Assembly: GCA_013286085.1 (NCBI GenBank)
Contig: JABDGK010000002.1
Location: 33,303 to 97,302, forward strand
Length of the DNA stretch: 64,000 bases
DNA from: Gammaproteobacteria bacterium
Lineage (GTDB): Bacteria > Pseudomonadota > Gammaproteobacteria > DSM-16500
Reading direction: 5' to 3'
The notes under the pieces are model-generated. The model worked only from the letters and a program-made list of their open reading frames with translations, had not been told where the DNA came from and ran no database searches. This document shows, in pieces, positions 37,207-47,149 of this stretch. The position numbers and the translations under genes are program-made. Position 1 is the stretch's first letter; every line of letters begins with the position of its first letter.

Positions 37207-38652
37207 TTATCCTCTCGCTGTTCCACCTACTGTTAAAGCATCCACACGCAACGTCGGTTGACCAACACCAACCGGTACGCTTTGACCGTCCTTACCACAA
37301 ATACCAATACCCGAATCCAATTTTAAATTATTTCCAACCATAGAAACTTTCGTTAACACATCGGGGCCATTCCCAATTAATGTGGCGCCTTTGACGGGTC
37401 GAGTAATTTTACCGTTTTCAATTAAATAAGCTTCACTGGCTGAAAACACAAATTTCCCCGACGTAATATCCACTTGTCCGCCACCAAAATTCGCCGCGTA
37501 AATACCTTTCTTTACTGAGGCAATAATTTCTTCGTGAGTCGATTCACCCGGCAACATGTAAGTATTTGTCATACGCGGCATAGGCACATGCGCATAGGAT
37601 TCACGACGGCCATTGCCTGTCGATTCCGAACCCATTAAACGAGCATTTTTTTTATCTTGCATATAATTACGCAAAATACCTTTTTCGATTAAAACAGTGC
37701 ATTGTGTTGGCGTACCTTCATCATCCACATTCAATGAGCCGCGACGATTAGGCAAAGTGCCATCATCCACAATGGTACAAAGAGGACTGGTAACTTGCTG
37801 CCCCATTTTGCCGGAATAAAGTGACGTCCCCTTACGATTAAAATCACCTTCCAAACCATGGCCAACCGCTTCATGCAATAAAACACCCGGCCAGCCTGGT
37901 CCTAATACAACAGGCATCGTACCTGCAGGCGCCTCTACAGCATCCAAATTGACTAATGCCTGACGAACAGCTTCTTTGGCATACACGAATGCTTGATCAT
38001 TATCGAGCATTTGGCGGTAATCAATTCGCCCACCGCCACCCGAATAACCATGCTCACGACGACCATTTTGCTCAACCACCACACTCACATTAATACGTAC
38101 CAATGGCCGTACGTCGGCAGCCAAATGTCCATCGCTCGCCATTACTAAAATAGTTTCATATTCTGCAGCCAAACTCACATTCACTTGAATCACACGCGGA
38201 TCTTGTTTCCGCGTAAACGCGTCTACCCGCTGTAAAAGAGCTACTTTTTCATTTTCACTTAATGATAATAATGGATTAATGGGTAGATATAATTCATGGC
38301 CTGTTGTCCAAGCTAGCGCCTTAACTGACTTATCGCCACCCTGCCTGCTAATGCTGCGGGCGGCTTGCGCTGCATTTTCGAGTGCGGGCATCAGAATATC
38401 ATCTGAGTAAGCAAAACCCGTTTTTTCACCACTCATAGCACGCACACCGACCCCACGATCGATATTATAGCTGCCGCCTTTGATAATACCGTCTTCTAAA
38501 ACCCATGATTCTGAATAAGTGGATTGAAAATACAAGTCCGCATTATCAATGCTATTACCCAGCACACCGCTCAAGACTTTTTGTAATTGTTGCTCTGTTA
38601 AACCGGCTGGCACCAATAAATCTTGTCGTGCAATTTCAAAAAAATTATTCAT
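37207..38652 (-). CDS. tldD: Metalloprotease TldD
   Basis: [18 protein letters not shown] (HExxxH), [19 protein letters not shown]. Confidence 0.95.
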   Translation of the reverse strand: MNNFFEIARQDLLVPAGLTEQQLQKVLSGVLGNSIDNADLYFQSTYSESWVLEDGIIKGGSYNIDRGVGVRAMSGEKTGFAYSDDILMPALENAAQAARSISRQGGDKSVKALAWTTGHELYLPINPLLSLSENEKVALLQRVDAFTRKQDPRVIQVNVSLAAEYETILVMASDGHLAADVRPLVRINVSVVVEQNGRREHGYSGGGGRIDYRQMLDNDQAFVYAKEAVRQALVNLDAVEAPAGTMPVVLGPGWPGVLLHEAVGHGLEGDFNRKGTSLYSGKMGQQVTSPLCTIVDDGTLPNRRGSLNVDDEGTPTQCTVLIEKGILRNYMQDKKNARLMGSESTGNGRRESYAHVPMPRMTNTYMLPGESTHEEIIASVKKGIYAANFGGGQVDITSGKFVFSASEAYLIENGKITRPVKGATLIGNGPDVLTKVSMVGNNLKLDSGIGICGKDGQSVPVGVGQPTLRVDALTVGGTARG

Positions 38653-38800
38653 ATAACATCCTTCAAAATTTATTTCTTGGCAGTTACGCTATTTCTGAAT
38701 ACAAAACCAACACTATTAACTGATGTCTCTTGCCAAGCTATGCCAATGCGATAGAATAACTCAATAGAACCAATCGTTATTTAACGCAAAGGACACTGCG

Positions 38801-39169
38801 ATGAGAGCATTATACCTGCTTGGCGTAATTTATATAGCTTTGTCTATATCCAGCTGCACAGCAACAGTGTACAAACCAACCCCTAGCGTACCAGCAACGA
38901 ACACGAATGTTTCCAAAGTAAACACCACCAAAGACCCTCTTACTGTCAGCCTTCTAACCAACGAAAAACCCGTTCGTCCTTACAAAGTAGTCGCACAAGC
39001 GACCATATCAAAATACAATCGGGTTGGAATTAAAAGACAAGAAGCAACCATTCATGACATCCTGCGCCAGCTAGCTGCATCCGTAAATGGCGATGCTGTA
39101 ATCGACATGAAAAATAATGGCAAAGAAATTTCTGCGACCGTAATTGCTTATAAACAAATTTTAGCTTGA
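38801..39169 (+). CDS. Putative small lipoprotein
   Basis: N-terminal hydrophobic segment ending in SISSC lipobox-like motif. Confidence 0.55.
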   Translation: MRALYLLGVIYIALSISSCTATVYKPTPSVPATNTNVSKVNTTKDPLTVSLLTNEKPVRPYKVVAQATISKYNRVGIKRQEATIHDILRQLAASVNGDAVIDMKNNGKEISATVIAYKQILA

Positions 39170-39174
39170 TAATC

Positions 39175-39215
39175 TGAGCCGCGACCGTTAGGAAGCGTCA
39201 CAGTCATATCTCGTG
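39175..39215. repeat. Degenerate half-copy of the dispersed GC-rich palindrome
   Basis: TGAGCCGCGACCGTTAGGAAGCGTCACAGTCATATCTCGTGA compared with GAGCCGCGCGCGTCAGCAAGCGTCACGATACGTTAAGTCTCGTGA. Confidence 0.5.
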
Positions 39216-39251
39216 AAACTGACTAGCTGCAAAGACAGACGGCGAGAAATC

Positions 39252-42200
39252 TTAACGTTTTTCGATATCCTCTAACGCACCCTTCACAAAAGACGTAGAA
39301 ATAAAATCCTTCTCATACGGCACCGGCCTTACCGGCAACTCGCTGCGCAAATACACTTCTTGATGCGGATAAGGTGGTTGAATACCATTTTTCTCAAACG
39401 CTTCCCAAATAGCTAACAAAACTTCAGAACGCAAACCTAAACGAGATTTCACTTGTCGTAAATTAATGAAATAACGCACTTCAAATTCAATCAATCCTTC
39501 ACTTAATTCTTTTAAAAATACTTCTGAAATAGGGTGACTCAACACATCTTTGTGATTGGCTAATACCTCATGCACCAATGCTTGCACAGCTTTCGGGTCA
39601 TCATGCCGATTAATTTTTATTGTCAAGACACTACGAACAATATTGTCTTTACCCGTCCAATTCGTAAATGACTTACTAAAAATTTCTGCATTCGGTACCA
39701 TCATATCCATATGATCCCACGTTCGCACTGTCACAGCACGTCCGCCAATATGCGTCACAATACCTTCTTGATCATTAATACTAACCGTATCACCAACACG
39801 TAATGGTCGTTCAATCAGTAATAAAAATCCGCAAGCAAAATTATTAAACAAATCACGCAATCCCAAACCCACACCAAATGCAAATGCACCCGCCACCACT
39901 GCCAGCGCTTTAAAATCAATCCCCAACACTTCTAAGCAAATAAAGATACCTATCGTCACTGTTGCATACTGAGCAAATACAGCCAAGCTATTACGCAAAC
40001 CCATGTCATCAGTGCGTGTCGATAATAACCGATAAACAAATTCACGCGACCAACGCGCCGACCAGAATAATACCGACACGACAATACTGACTTCAATAAT
40101 ACTCTGCAACGTGATGGTCGTATTCAATAAATACAAAAATGGATAGTGCAGCAACTTAATTAACTGCACCACGACAGGTGATTGTTGATTCCAACCATAC
40201 AATGCAAACAACGCTGCCCAAGCACTTAAAAATAAGCCTAGACGTACCAACTTATCTAATGGCTTTAAAAATGCTTCTGTCCACAACCAACCATTGATGA
40301 CGTGACGAATTAGTAAATTTGATAGCGACTCAATACCGTCAATCAACAATCCTCTTATCACCAAATAACCCACCAACACACAGACAAAAACACTTTCATA
40401 CCACGAGACGGTTAATACTAAATTAACAAAACCGAATAACCCAATCACTGTATTGACTAACAATATCAAGGGAATAAGCAACCCTAGCAATTTCACGATA
40501 CGCTTGAAATAAAGTCGACGCTCATCAATATGGGGCAATATTAATCCGGGAACGACTTCCCATGATTTTAATAAGAAAACCGACACGACCAACAAGAACA
40601 ACAAAAATAGCCGATCAAACAAATCTTTCAATTCGTATATCACGGGCAACTGATGCATGAATACCGTTAATGCAGTGATCACGCCGCCAATCAAGAAACT
40701 CCATCGCAATCGATGATACAAAATGACATCATGACCGCCATAATCATGTGTTGTTTCAACCAAGCATACGCGCGCCATGGTGCTAACAACTTTAAAAAAC
40801 AACCAAACCAAGACAATATTTAACACAAGCCCAAAGCTTTGCTGTGGAATGTCACTGCCAACAAATATCGCGAACAAATTGGCAACGACAAAAATACCCG
40901 TTAAGTTACGACGCAATAATTGAATACTTAATCGCGTCAAATTAATATGCCCCAACTCCAGCTCTGCCATACCAGACACCACTTTTGCTAATAATTTATT
41001 AGCAAATACAAACATAGCAATAATGCTGCATTCCAATAAAACAATCGCCACAATAGATGAATAAGAAATATCATCCCATGCATTACTCACAGAATACACC
41101 AAGCTTTTTCCAACCTGATACGTCAGAGTCGGCACCAGCGAGATTTCTGCGCCTAAATCCACCCACGCTTTTTTGCTAAAACCCGGCAAACCTTGTCGTG
41201 ATGCTAATTCATACTGCAATGCTTGATCCAGCGTGAAACGGAAAGCTAATAATTTCTGTTCCAGATCCGTCATATTTACCGTCAAGGCACGATAATTATT
41301 ACTAATTTGCGAGAGCTGCACTAAATCCGCTTGATCGTCATTGTCACTGCCTTTATTGATAGAAAGAAATGTCTTACGTTTCTCTAAAATTGTTACACGT
41401 GCTTTAATCAAATCATTTACACGCGCAAGCTGCTTCGCCAACACTTGGCCTTGATCATTAGACTTGTTTAGCAATGTGATTGACGTACTATGTGAAATAG
41501 CAAGGCGCAATTGTTGCAGTTGATCCTGATATCGCACCAGCAACATTTTTAAGTAAGCCAGGTTAAGATTTTCATTCGCATAAAAAATTTCACGTTGCAT
41601 GTCAGCATACGCTTTCTTTTCGCTTGGCGTCATTGTTTTCATCTTTCCAAGCTGCGCATACATCGCATTTAACCGCTGCAACCACATGCTTTGTTGTTGC
41701 TGGAAAACAGACTCTGATTGCGCCTGTCGCTCCTTTAACTGCATAATTGTTCTTGATTTTAACAAGTCATTGATGCGCGCGTATTGTGCTTTTTGTAATT
41801 GAAAAATAGTATCCGCAATTTTTTGTAATTTTGTTAGGTAACGTGCTCGAGTTTTTTCTAAATCCAGCAAGTTCTTTTCAAAATCAAACTCTGTTTGCAA
41901 CCCAGATACATTCACCGTTTCCGTGCGCGCTACTTTCACGCCAAAGATGCTAAATACATTCAGCTGGTTTTCAAGCTCTTGCATTTCTTTTTCAAGACGA
42001 CTCATCGTTTGCTGCGATTCCGATAACTCAATTGCAATACTGTCAGCGTTGGATTTTGCGACAGCTGTATCCAGCGCCGCCTGGCTACGCACTTCTTTGC
42101 TGGTATGATTAAACGAAAACTCCGTCAGCTGTGCCTCATCTTGGCGCTGCAATGCTGCCAATTGGCTTTGTGCTTGCAATAAACGATCTTTCAGTAACTC

Positions 42201-42350
42201 GGTCTGTTGCGAAATTAATTTTGTTCTGTCAGCATAATCAGCAACAGCAGCTGTCTCTGCCCACAGTGGCGTACTAATTAGTAAAAAACCAATTAGGCAT
42301 AAAATAAATTTAACGTTTAAAAAACGTTTAGCACTCAGCCGTTTTTGCAT
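39252..42350 (-). CDS. mscK: Large mechanosensitive channel (MscK/KefA-like)
   Basis: MscS core FAFGVGLGLRDLFNNFACGFLLLIERPLRVGDTVSINDQEGIVTHIGGRAVTVRTWDHMDMMVPNAE; long N-terminal coiled-coil region and many TMs. Confidence 0.88.
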   Translation of the reverse strand: MQKRLSAKRFLNVKFILCLIGFLLISTPLWAETAAVADYADRTKLISQQTELLKDRLLQAQSQLAALQRQDEAQLTEFSFNHTSKEVRSQAALDTAVAKSNADSIAIELSESQQTMSRLEKEMQELENQLNVFSIFGVKVARTETVNVSGLQTEFDFEKNLLDLEKTRARYLTKLQKIADTIFQLQKAQYARINDLLKSRTIMQLKERQAQSESVFQQQQSMWLQRLNAMYAQLGKMKTMTPSEKKAYADMQREIFYANENLNLAYLKMLLVRYQDQLQQLRLAISHSTSITLLNKSNDQGQVLAKQLARVNDLIKARVTILEKRKTFLSINKGSDNDDQADLVQLSQISNNYRALTVNMTDLEQKLLAFRFTLDQALQYELASRQGLPGFSKKAWVDLGAEISLVPTLTYQVGKSLVYSVSNAWDDISYSSIVAIVLLECSIIAMFVFANKLLAKVVSGMAELELGHINLTRLSIQLLRRNLTGIFVVANLFAIFVGSDIPQQSFGLVLNIVLVWLFFKVVSTMARVCLVETTHDYGGHDVILYHRLRWSFLIGGVITALTVFMHQLPVIYELKDLFDRLFLLFLLVVSVFLLKSWEVVPGLILPHIDERRLYFKRIVKLLGLLIPLILLVNTVIGLFGFVNLVLTVSWYESVFVCVLVGYLVIRGLLIDGIESLSNLLIRHVINGWLWTEAFLKPLDKLVRLGLFLSAWAALFALYGWNQQSPVVVQLIKLLHYPFLYLLNTTITLQSIIEVSIVVSVLFWSARWSREFVYRLLSTRTDDMGLRNSLAVFAQYATVTIGIFICLEVLGIDFKALAVVAGAFAFGVGLGLRDLFNNFACGFLLLIERPLRVGDTVSINDQEGIVTHIGGRAVTVRTWDHMDMMVPNAEIFSKSFTNWTGKDNIVRSVLTIKINRHDDPKAVQALVHEVLANHKDVLSHPISEVFLKELSEGLIEFEVRYFINLRQVKSRLGLRSEVLLAIWEAFEKNGIQPPYPHQEVYLRSELPVRPVPYEKDFISTSFVKGALEDIEKR

Positions 42351-43620
42351 CGAAGCTCACCTTTTTCGTTCGTAACAATCCAAGCAGAAATAAACCTGGA
42401 AATGACATAGCAAATGACCACACATAAAAACTTATCCAGCCCAAATGTAACACCATAATAGCGGCGATTGGCCCAAGACACACGCGCCCAACCGCAGCAA
42501 GTGCTGATAAACACGCATATTGCGTTGCTGTATAACGTAAGTGACATAAGCTCATCAAGAATGCCATAAACGCTACTGTGCTCATCCCACTACAAAGATT
42601 TTCGATAAACACAGAAGCAACCATGAGACTAAAGCTTTTACCCACCATCGCTAATACAACAAATGTCAGTGTCGAAAACATTTGTGCAATACCAAAAATC
42701 AGTAGCGACTGGAACATACCCATTCTAGCTAATGCAATGCCACCAATAAATGCGCCAACAATGGTACCAACCAAACTAGTGGTTTTATAAACCAACCCAA
42801 CCTCTGTCAGCGTAAATCCCAAACCATGCAACAAAAAATTGGTTATGAGCGATAATGCTAACGCATCACCTAATTTATAAAAAACAACAAACAATAATAA
42901 TAAAATGATCGACTCACGTCGTAATAAATCTTGAAACGCATGGCGGATCGTCAACCAAATATCCGTCGGCGGTGATAGTTCTTGTGGATTAGGTGCAAAA
43001 CACACACCAATGGCTGACACAGCAATCAAACCTGCCATGACTTGATAAGTGAATCGCCAACCCACATGATCCGCTAACACTAATGCAAACGCACCCGATA
43101 TCAATATCGCCATGCGATAAGCAAAAATATAATAGGCAGCACCCACACCGCGTTCTTCTGGCAACAAAATATCGGCACGATACGCATCAACAGACACATC
43201 TTGTGACGCGGAAAAGAATGCAACCATCAGCGCAATAAAACCAATCAAGCGTGGTTCAACACGCGGATCCAAACCTGCCAATACGAGTAATGAAACAACC
43301 AAACCTACTTGGGTTATTAAAATCCAACCGCGACGACGCCCCCCTTTGAGCGGCGCAAACCGATCCATCCACGGTGCCCACAAAAATTTTAATAAATAGG
43401 GAATGCCAACTAAAGATAAAGTACCAATTGTTAAAATCCCTACTCCCGCTTGGGTATACCATGCCTGCAAGGTTGACAGGGTCAACATTAATGGCAGCCC
43501 TGATGAAAACCCCATGCAAAAAATGGCAAATAAACGACGATTCGCCAACATTGACTGTAAATTGCATCCTAACATGCGAAGCCTTTTTAGAGTTATTTTT
43601 AACCAGATAAAATAGTTCAA
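42328..43620 (-). CDS. ampG: AmpG-like MFS muropeptide permease
   Basis: FCMGFSSGLPLMLTLSTLQAWYTQAGVGILTIGTLSLVGIPYLLKFLWAPWMDR. Confidence 0.9.
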   Translation of the reverse strand: MNYFIWLKITLKRLRMLGCNLQSMLANRRLFAIFCMGFSSGLPLMLTLSTLQAWYTQAGVGILTIGTLSLVGIPYLLKFLWAPWMDRFAPLKGGRRRGWILITQVGLVVSLLVLAGLDPRVEPRLIGFIALMVAFFSASQDVSVDAYRADILLPEERGVGAAYYIFAYRMAILISGAFALVLADHVGWRFTYQVMAGLIAVSAIGVCFAPNPQELSPPTDIWLTIRHAFQDLLRRESIILLLLFVVFYKLGDALALSLITNFLLHGLGFTLTEVGLVYKTTSLVGTIVGAFIGGIALARMGMFQSLLIFGIAQMFSTLTFVVLAMVGKSFSLMVASVFIENLCSGMSTVAFMAFLMSLCHLRYTATQYACLSALAAVGRVCLGPIAAIMVLHLGWISFYVWSFAMSFPGLFLLGLLRTKKVSFDAKTAEC

Positions 43621-43866
43621 TATTTTATCATTTCAATACCTTCTTGTCACCCTCCCCCGCCCTCTACGCTAAAAAATTGCTGATAATGAAAGTATTGCGT
43701 ATAATTCGATCTTCGCTAAGATGGCAATATTTAGAATTATATAAATAAAACGGGGTGTTAGTTAGTATGATGCAAAGTATCCCATTCTTTACATTCAATA
43801 ATTGCTGATCTTATTGTGAAATCACTATAAAATGCCCCCACTTTCCACAACATGAGCATCTGCCAT

Positions 43867-45243
43867 ATGACCGTCAGCGTTTTTGATTTATTTGCAATTG
43901 GTATTGGACCTTCCAGTTCTCATACCGTCGGCCCGATGAAAGCAGCTAGAGTTTTTGTCACAACACTGGATGCAACACAACAACTCTCTCTTGTTAAAAA
44001 AATCAAAGTCGAATTATTCGGCTCACTGGCTTTTACTGGCAAAGGTCATGGTTCGGATTTCGCGATTTTACTGGGTCTTGAAGGACAAGCACCGGATACT
44101 GTTAATCCCGATATCATTAAACCGCGCTCACAAGAAATCATCCAGCAAGCACAAATCAATTTAAATGGCAAATATCCAACAGCATTTCACTACACAACCG
44201 ATTTTATTTTTAATTTTAAAGACACGCTGCCATTTCACACCAATGCGATGCGCTTTACTGCGTATGATGATAAAAATCATGAAATAAGCGCACAAATTTT
44301 TTATTCTATTGGCGGCGGCTTTATTGTCGATGAAGAACAAGCAAGACAAACAAAAACACCGTATGATCATCCTGTTCCGTATCCCTTTGCAACAACGAAA
44401 GAATTGCTCGCACATTGCGAAAATAACCAATTAGTCATTAAAGATATTGTACTGGCTAACGAAGCGAGCATGCGTTCTGCAGAGGAAACGAAAGCACGCC
44501 TGCTGAACATTGCGGCTGTGATGGATGAGTGCATTCAAAAAGGCTGCCAATCTCCCGGTATTTTACCCGGAGGTTTGAATGTAAAAAGACGCGCGCCTGA
44601 TTTATTACAAAAAATCACACAAAAAGCCACGCCAAAATCACATGAATACACAGACAGCATGGAATGGTTAAACCTCTATGCTATTGCAGTCAATGAAGAA
44701 AATGCAGCGGGCAGTCGTGTGGTAACGGCGCCTACCAACGGTGCTGCTGGCGTTATTCCAGCCGTTTTAAATTACTATCTCACTTTTTATCCGCAAGCAA
44801 AAAAAGAAGATGCGATTGATTTCTTACTCACTGCGGGCGCCATTGCCATTCTTTATAAAAAAGGCGCATCTATTTCTGGCGCTGAAGTGGGTTGCCAAGG
44901 TGAAGTCGGCGTCGCCTGCTCCATGGCAGCCGGCGCTCTCACTGCGCTTCTCGGTGGTACTATTTATCAAGTTGAAAACGCTGCAGAAATTGCGATGGAA
45001 CATCATCTGGGTTTAACATGTGATCCGATAAATGGTTTAGTGCAAATTCCTTGTATTGAACGTAATGCCATGGGTGCTGTTAAAGCGGTGAACGCAGCGC
45101 GTTTAGCATTGTTAGGTGATGGCACGCATCATGTTACGTTAGATAAAGTCATTGCAACCATGAAACAAACGGGCAAAGACATGATGTCTATTTACAAAGA
45201 AACATCGTTAGGCGGGCTAGCGGCCAATATTCCAGAGTGTTAG
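43867..45243 (+). CDS. sdaA: L-serine ammonia-lyase, single-chain iron-sulfur type
   Basis: [63 protein letters not shown]. Confidence 0.96.
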   Translation: MTVSVFDLFAIGIGPSSSHTVGPMKAARVFVTTLDATQQLSLVKKIKVELFGSLAFTGKGHGSDFAILLGLEGQAPDTVNPDIIKPRSQEIIQQAQINLNGKYPTAFHYTTDFIFNFKDTLPFHTNAMRFTAYDDKNHEISAQIFYSIGGGFIVDEEQARQTKTPYDHPVPYPFATTKELLAHCENNQLVIKDIVLANEASMRSAEETKARLLNIAAVMDECIQKGCQSPGILPGGLNVKRRAPDLLQKITQKATPKSHEYTDSMEWLNLYAIAVNEENAAGSRVVTAPTNGAAGVIPAVLNYYLTFYPQAKKEDAIDFLLTAGAIAILYKKGASISGAEVGCQGEVGVACSMAAGALTALLGGTIYQVENAAEIAMEHHLGLTCDPINGLVQIPCIERNAMGAVKAVNAARLALLGDGTHHVTLDKVIATMKQTGKDMMSIYKETSLGGLAANIPEC

Positions 45244-45287
45244 TAACGTGGACATGCTGTATTCTCTGGCCATGGCTATTATTTTTT

Positions 45288-45358
45288 CCGAGCCGCGCGC
45301 GTCAGCAAGCATCACGATACGTTAAGTCCCGTGACGCTTGCTGACGCGCGCGGCTCGG
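45288..45358. repeat. Dispersed GC-rich palindrome, full copy
   Basis: CCGAGCCGCGCGCGTCAGCAAGCATCACGATACGTTAAGTCCCGTGACGCTTGCTGACGCGCGCGGCTCGG, near-perfect inverted repeat. Confidence 0.95.
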
Positions 45359-45362
45359 TGGT

Positions 45363-46052
45363 ATGAGACCCATTTTTATGTCAAACCTACAACACAAAGA
45401 AACTCGCGTTTACACACTCTTAACTACCCTCGTTATTTGCGGTCTTGCTGGCTCGCTTATCACCGGCACAAAAGTCGTGCATTTCGGCGTAAACTTCCCT
45501 TTTTCAAATATTATTTTTTCTATTTTTACGTATCCAATTGTAGATTGTATTTGTGAATTATGGGGCAAACAAACGGCGCGTCAAACACTCTGGTTAGCAC
45601 TTTTCAGCCAACTATTGATTGCTTCACTCATTCAACTTTCCATTGCAGCACCTGCACCCGCATTTTGGCATTTGCAAGAGGCTTACCAAACTGTCTTATC
45701 CGTTAGCGGAAAAGTCATTATTGCGAGTTTAATTGCGTTTAGTATTTCACAACTAATTGATATCGTGATTTACCAACGCATTAAAGAACTCACACAGGGT
45801 AAATGGCTATGGTTACGCAGTAATTTTGCTACTTTTTTAGGGCAAGCAATTGATTCGCTGATTTTTGTGATGATTGTGTTTTATGATTCAGAACAGAAAT
45901 TCACGATTTTATTCGGATCCATTACGGTTAAAATTTTATTATCGTTTCTGATGACACCCATTGTGTATCTTATTGTAATTACGGTGAACAATTATTTACA
46001 TGCCAATACACATGCATTTAAAAACGAGACATCTGTTGCTTATATTTCTTAA
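45363..46052 (+). CDS. Queuosine precursor transporter (VUT family, YhhQ-like)
   Basis: NIIFSIFTYPIVDCICELWGKQTARQTLWLALF, TM-rich; start may be 45378. Confidence 0.88.
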   Translation: MRPIFMSNLQHKETRVYTLLTTLVICGLAGSLITGTKVVHFGVNFPFSNIIFSIFTYPIVDCICELWGKQTARQTLWLALFSQLLIASLIQLSIAAPAPAFWHLQEAYQTVLSVSGKVIIASLIAFSISQLIDIVIYQRIKELTQGKWLWLRSNFATFLGQAIDSLIFVMIVFYDSEQKFTILFGSITVKILLSFLMTPIVYLIVITVNNYLHANTHAFKNETSVAYIS

Positions 46053-46088
46053 GGGCACCTCTAAAAATTAACTTAAAATTAGCAGAAC

Positions 46089-46140
46089 ACCCCCTCTCTT
46101 CCTGCGCCTTTTGCAGGAGGAGAGGGTCGGGGAGAGGAGG
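46089..46140. repeat. Palindromic intergenic repeat (CCTCTCC...GGAGAGG type)
   Basis: CCCCCTCTCTTCCTGCGCCTTTTGCAGGAGGAGAGGGTCGGGGAGAGGAGG. Confidence 0.7.
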
Positions 46141-46144
46141 TTTC

Positions 46145-46948
46145 TTATTTTGCTTTACGATTGGCTTTTGCTTCACGTCTGACTTTGCGAATTTGCCATA
46201 ACGTTAATATTGGACCAGACAGCACGTAAGCAATAAACATCGCAAACAACACTTCAGGCGGATCCATCGCAACGGCTGTCATCATTAAGACAGGAATAAG
46301 CACCACAAAAAACGGCACTTTCCCCTTTAAATCAATTTGTTTAAAACTGTGATAACGAATCGTACTGACCATTAAGGCAGCCACCAAAGCAGTGAGTATC
46401 GCTAACAAAATGGCTACAAAAAATGAAGCCGTAATATGATTGGCTACACAAAACCATACCGTTGTCGTGACGGCTGCTGCGGCAGCGGGACTGGGAATGC
46501 CTTGAAAATAACGTTTATCTTCATCATGAGATTGCGTATTGAAACGCGCCAGCCGTAAAGCCGTTGCCGCCACATACCAAAATGCTGTTAGCCAGCCGAA
46601 TTTACCGAGCTGAGATAACGCCCACGTATACGCTAACAAAGCCGGCGCCAAACCAAATGCAATCATATCCGACAAACTATCGTATTCCGCGCCAAAGTCT
46701 GATTGCGTATTGGTCATGCGTGCCACGCGTCCATCAAGCGTATCCGCTGCCATGGCAATAAAGATAGCGATAGCTGCCGTATCAAAATAGCCTTTTACTG
46801 CCGCAATAATTGAATAAAATGCCGCAAATAACGCTGCTGTCGTGAATAGATTTGGCAACAAATAGATACCCCGTGGGCGCGACGCTTTGGGTGATTGCTC
46901 TTCATCCTGTTGATTGTGTTCTGCTGCCATTTGCCACCTCAAAAACAT
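46145..46948 (-). CDS. pssA: CDP-diacylglycerol-serine O-phosphatidyltransferase
   Basis: CDP-alcohol phosphotransferase motif DTLDGRVARMTNTQSDFGAEYDSLSD. Confidence 0.93.
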   Translation of the reverse strand: MFLRWQMAAEHNQQDEEQSPKASRPRGIYLLPNLFTTAALFAAFYSIIAAVKGYFDTAAIAIFIAMAADTLDGRVARMTNTQSDFGAEYDSLSDMIAFGLAPALLAYTWALSQLGKFGWLTAFWYVAATALRLARFNTQSHDEDKRYFQGIPSPAAAAAVTTTVWFCVANHITASFFVAILLAILTALVAALMVSTIRYHSFKQIDLKGKVPFFVVLIPVLMMTAVAMDPPEVLFAMFIAYVLSGPILTLWQIRKVRREAKANRKAK

Positions 46949-47149
46949 AGATGCCTGATTCTGCCCGAAATTCTATTTTCACGCCAGCAACAACTCTAAA
47001 AACCAGTAAAAATTCTAAAAAGTCAAGCGAGTTTATCGTGTTTTTCTGGCAGATATTTCCTACATTTAAGAATTCCTTAAGCTTTCAGGATTAGGATTGG
47101 TTCTGTAGATTTTAAGAACAAAAAACAGCGATGAGGAGTGTATCTTAGC

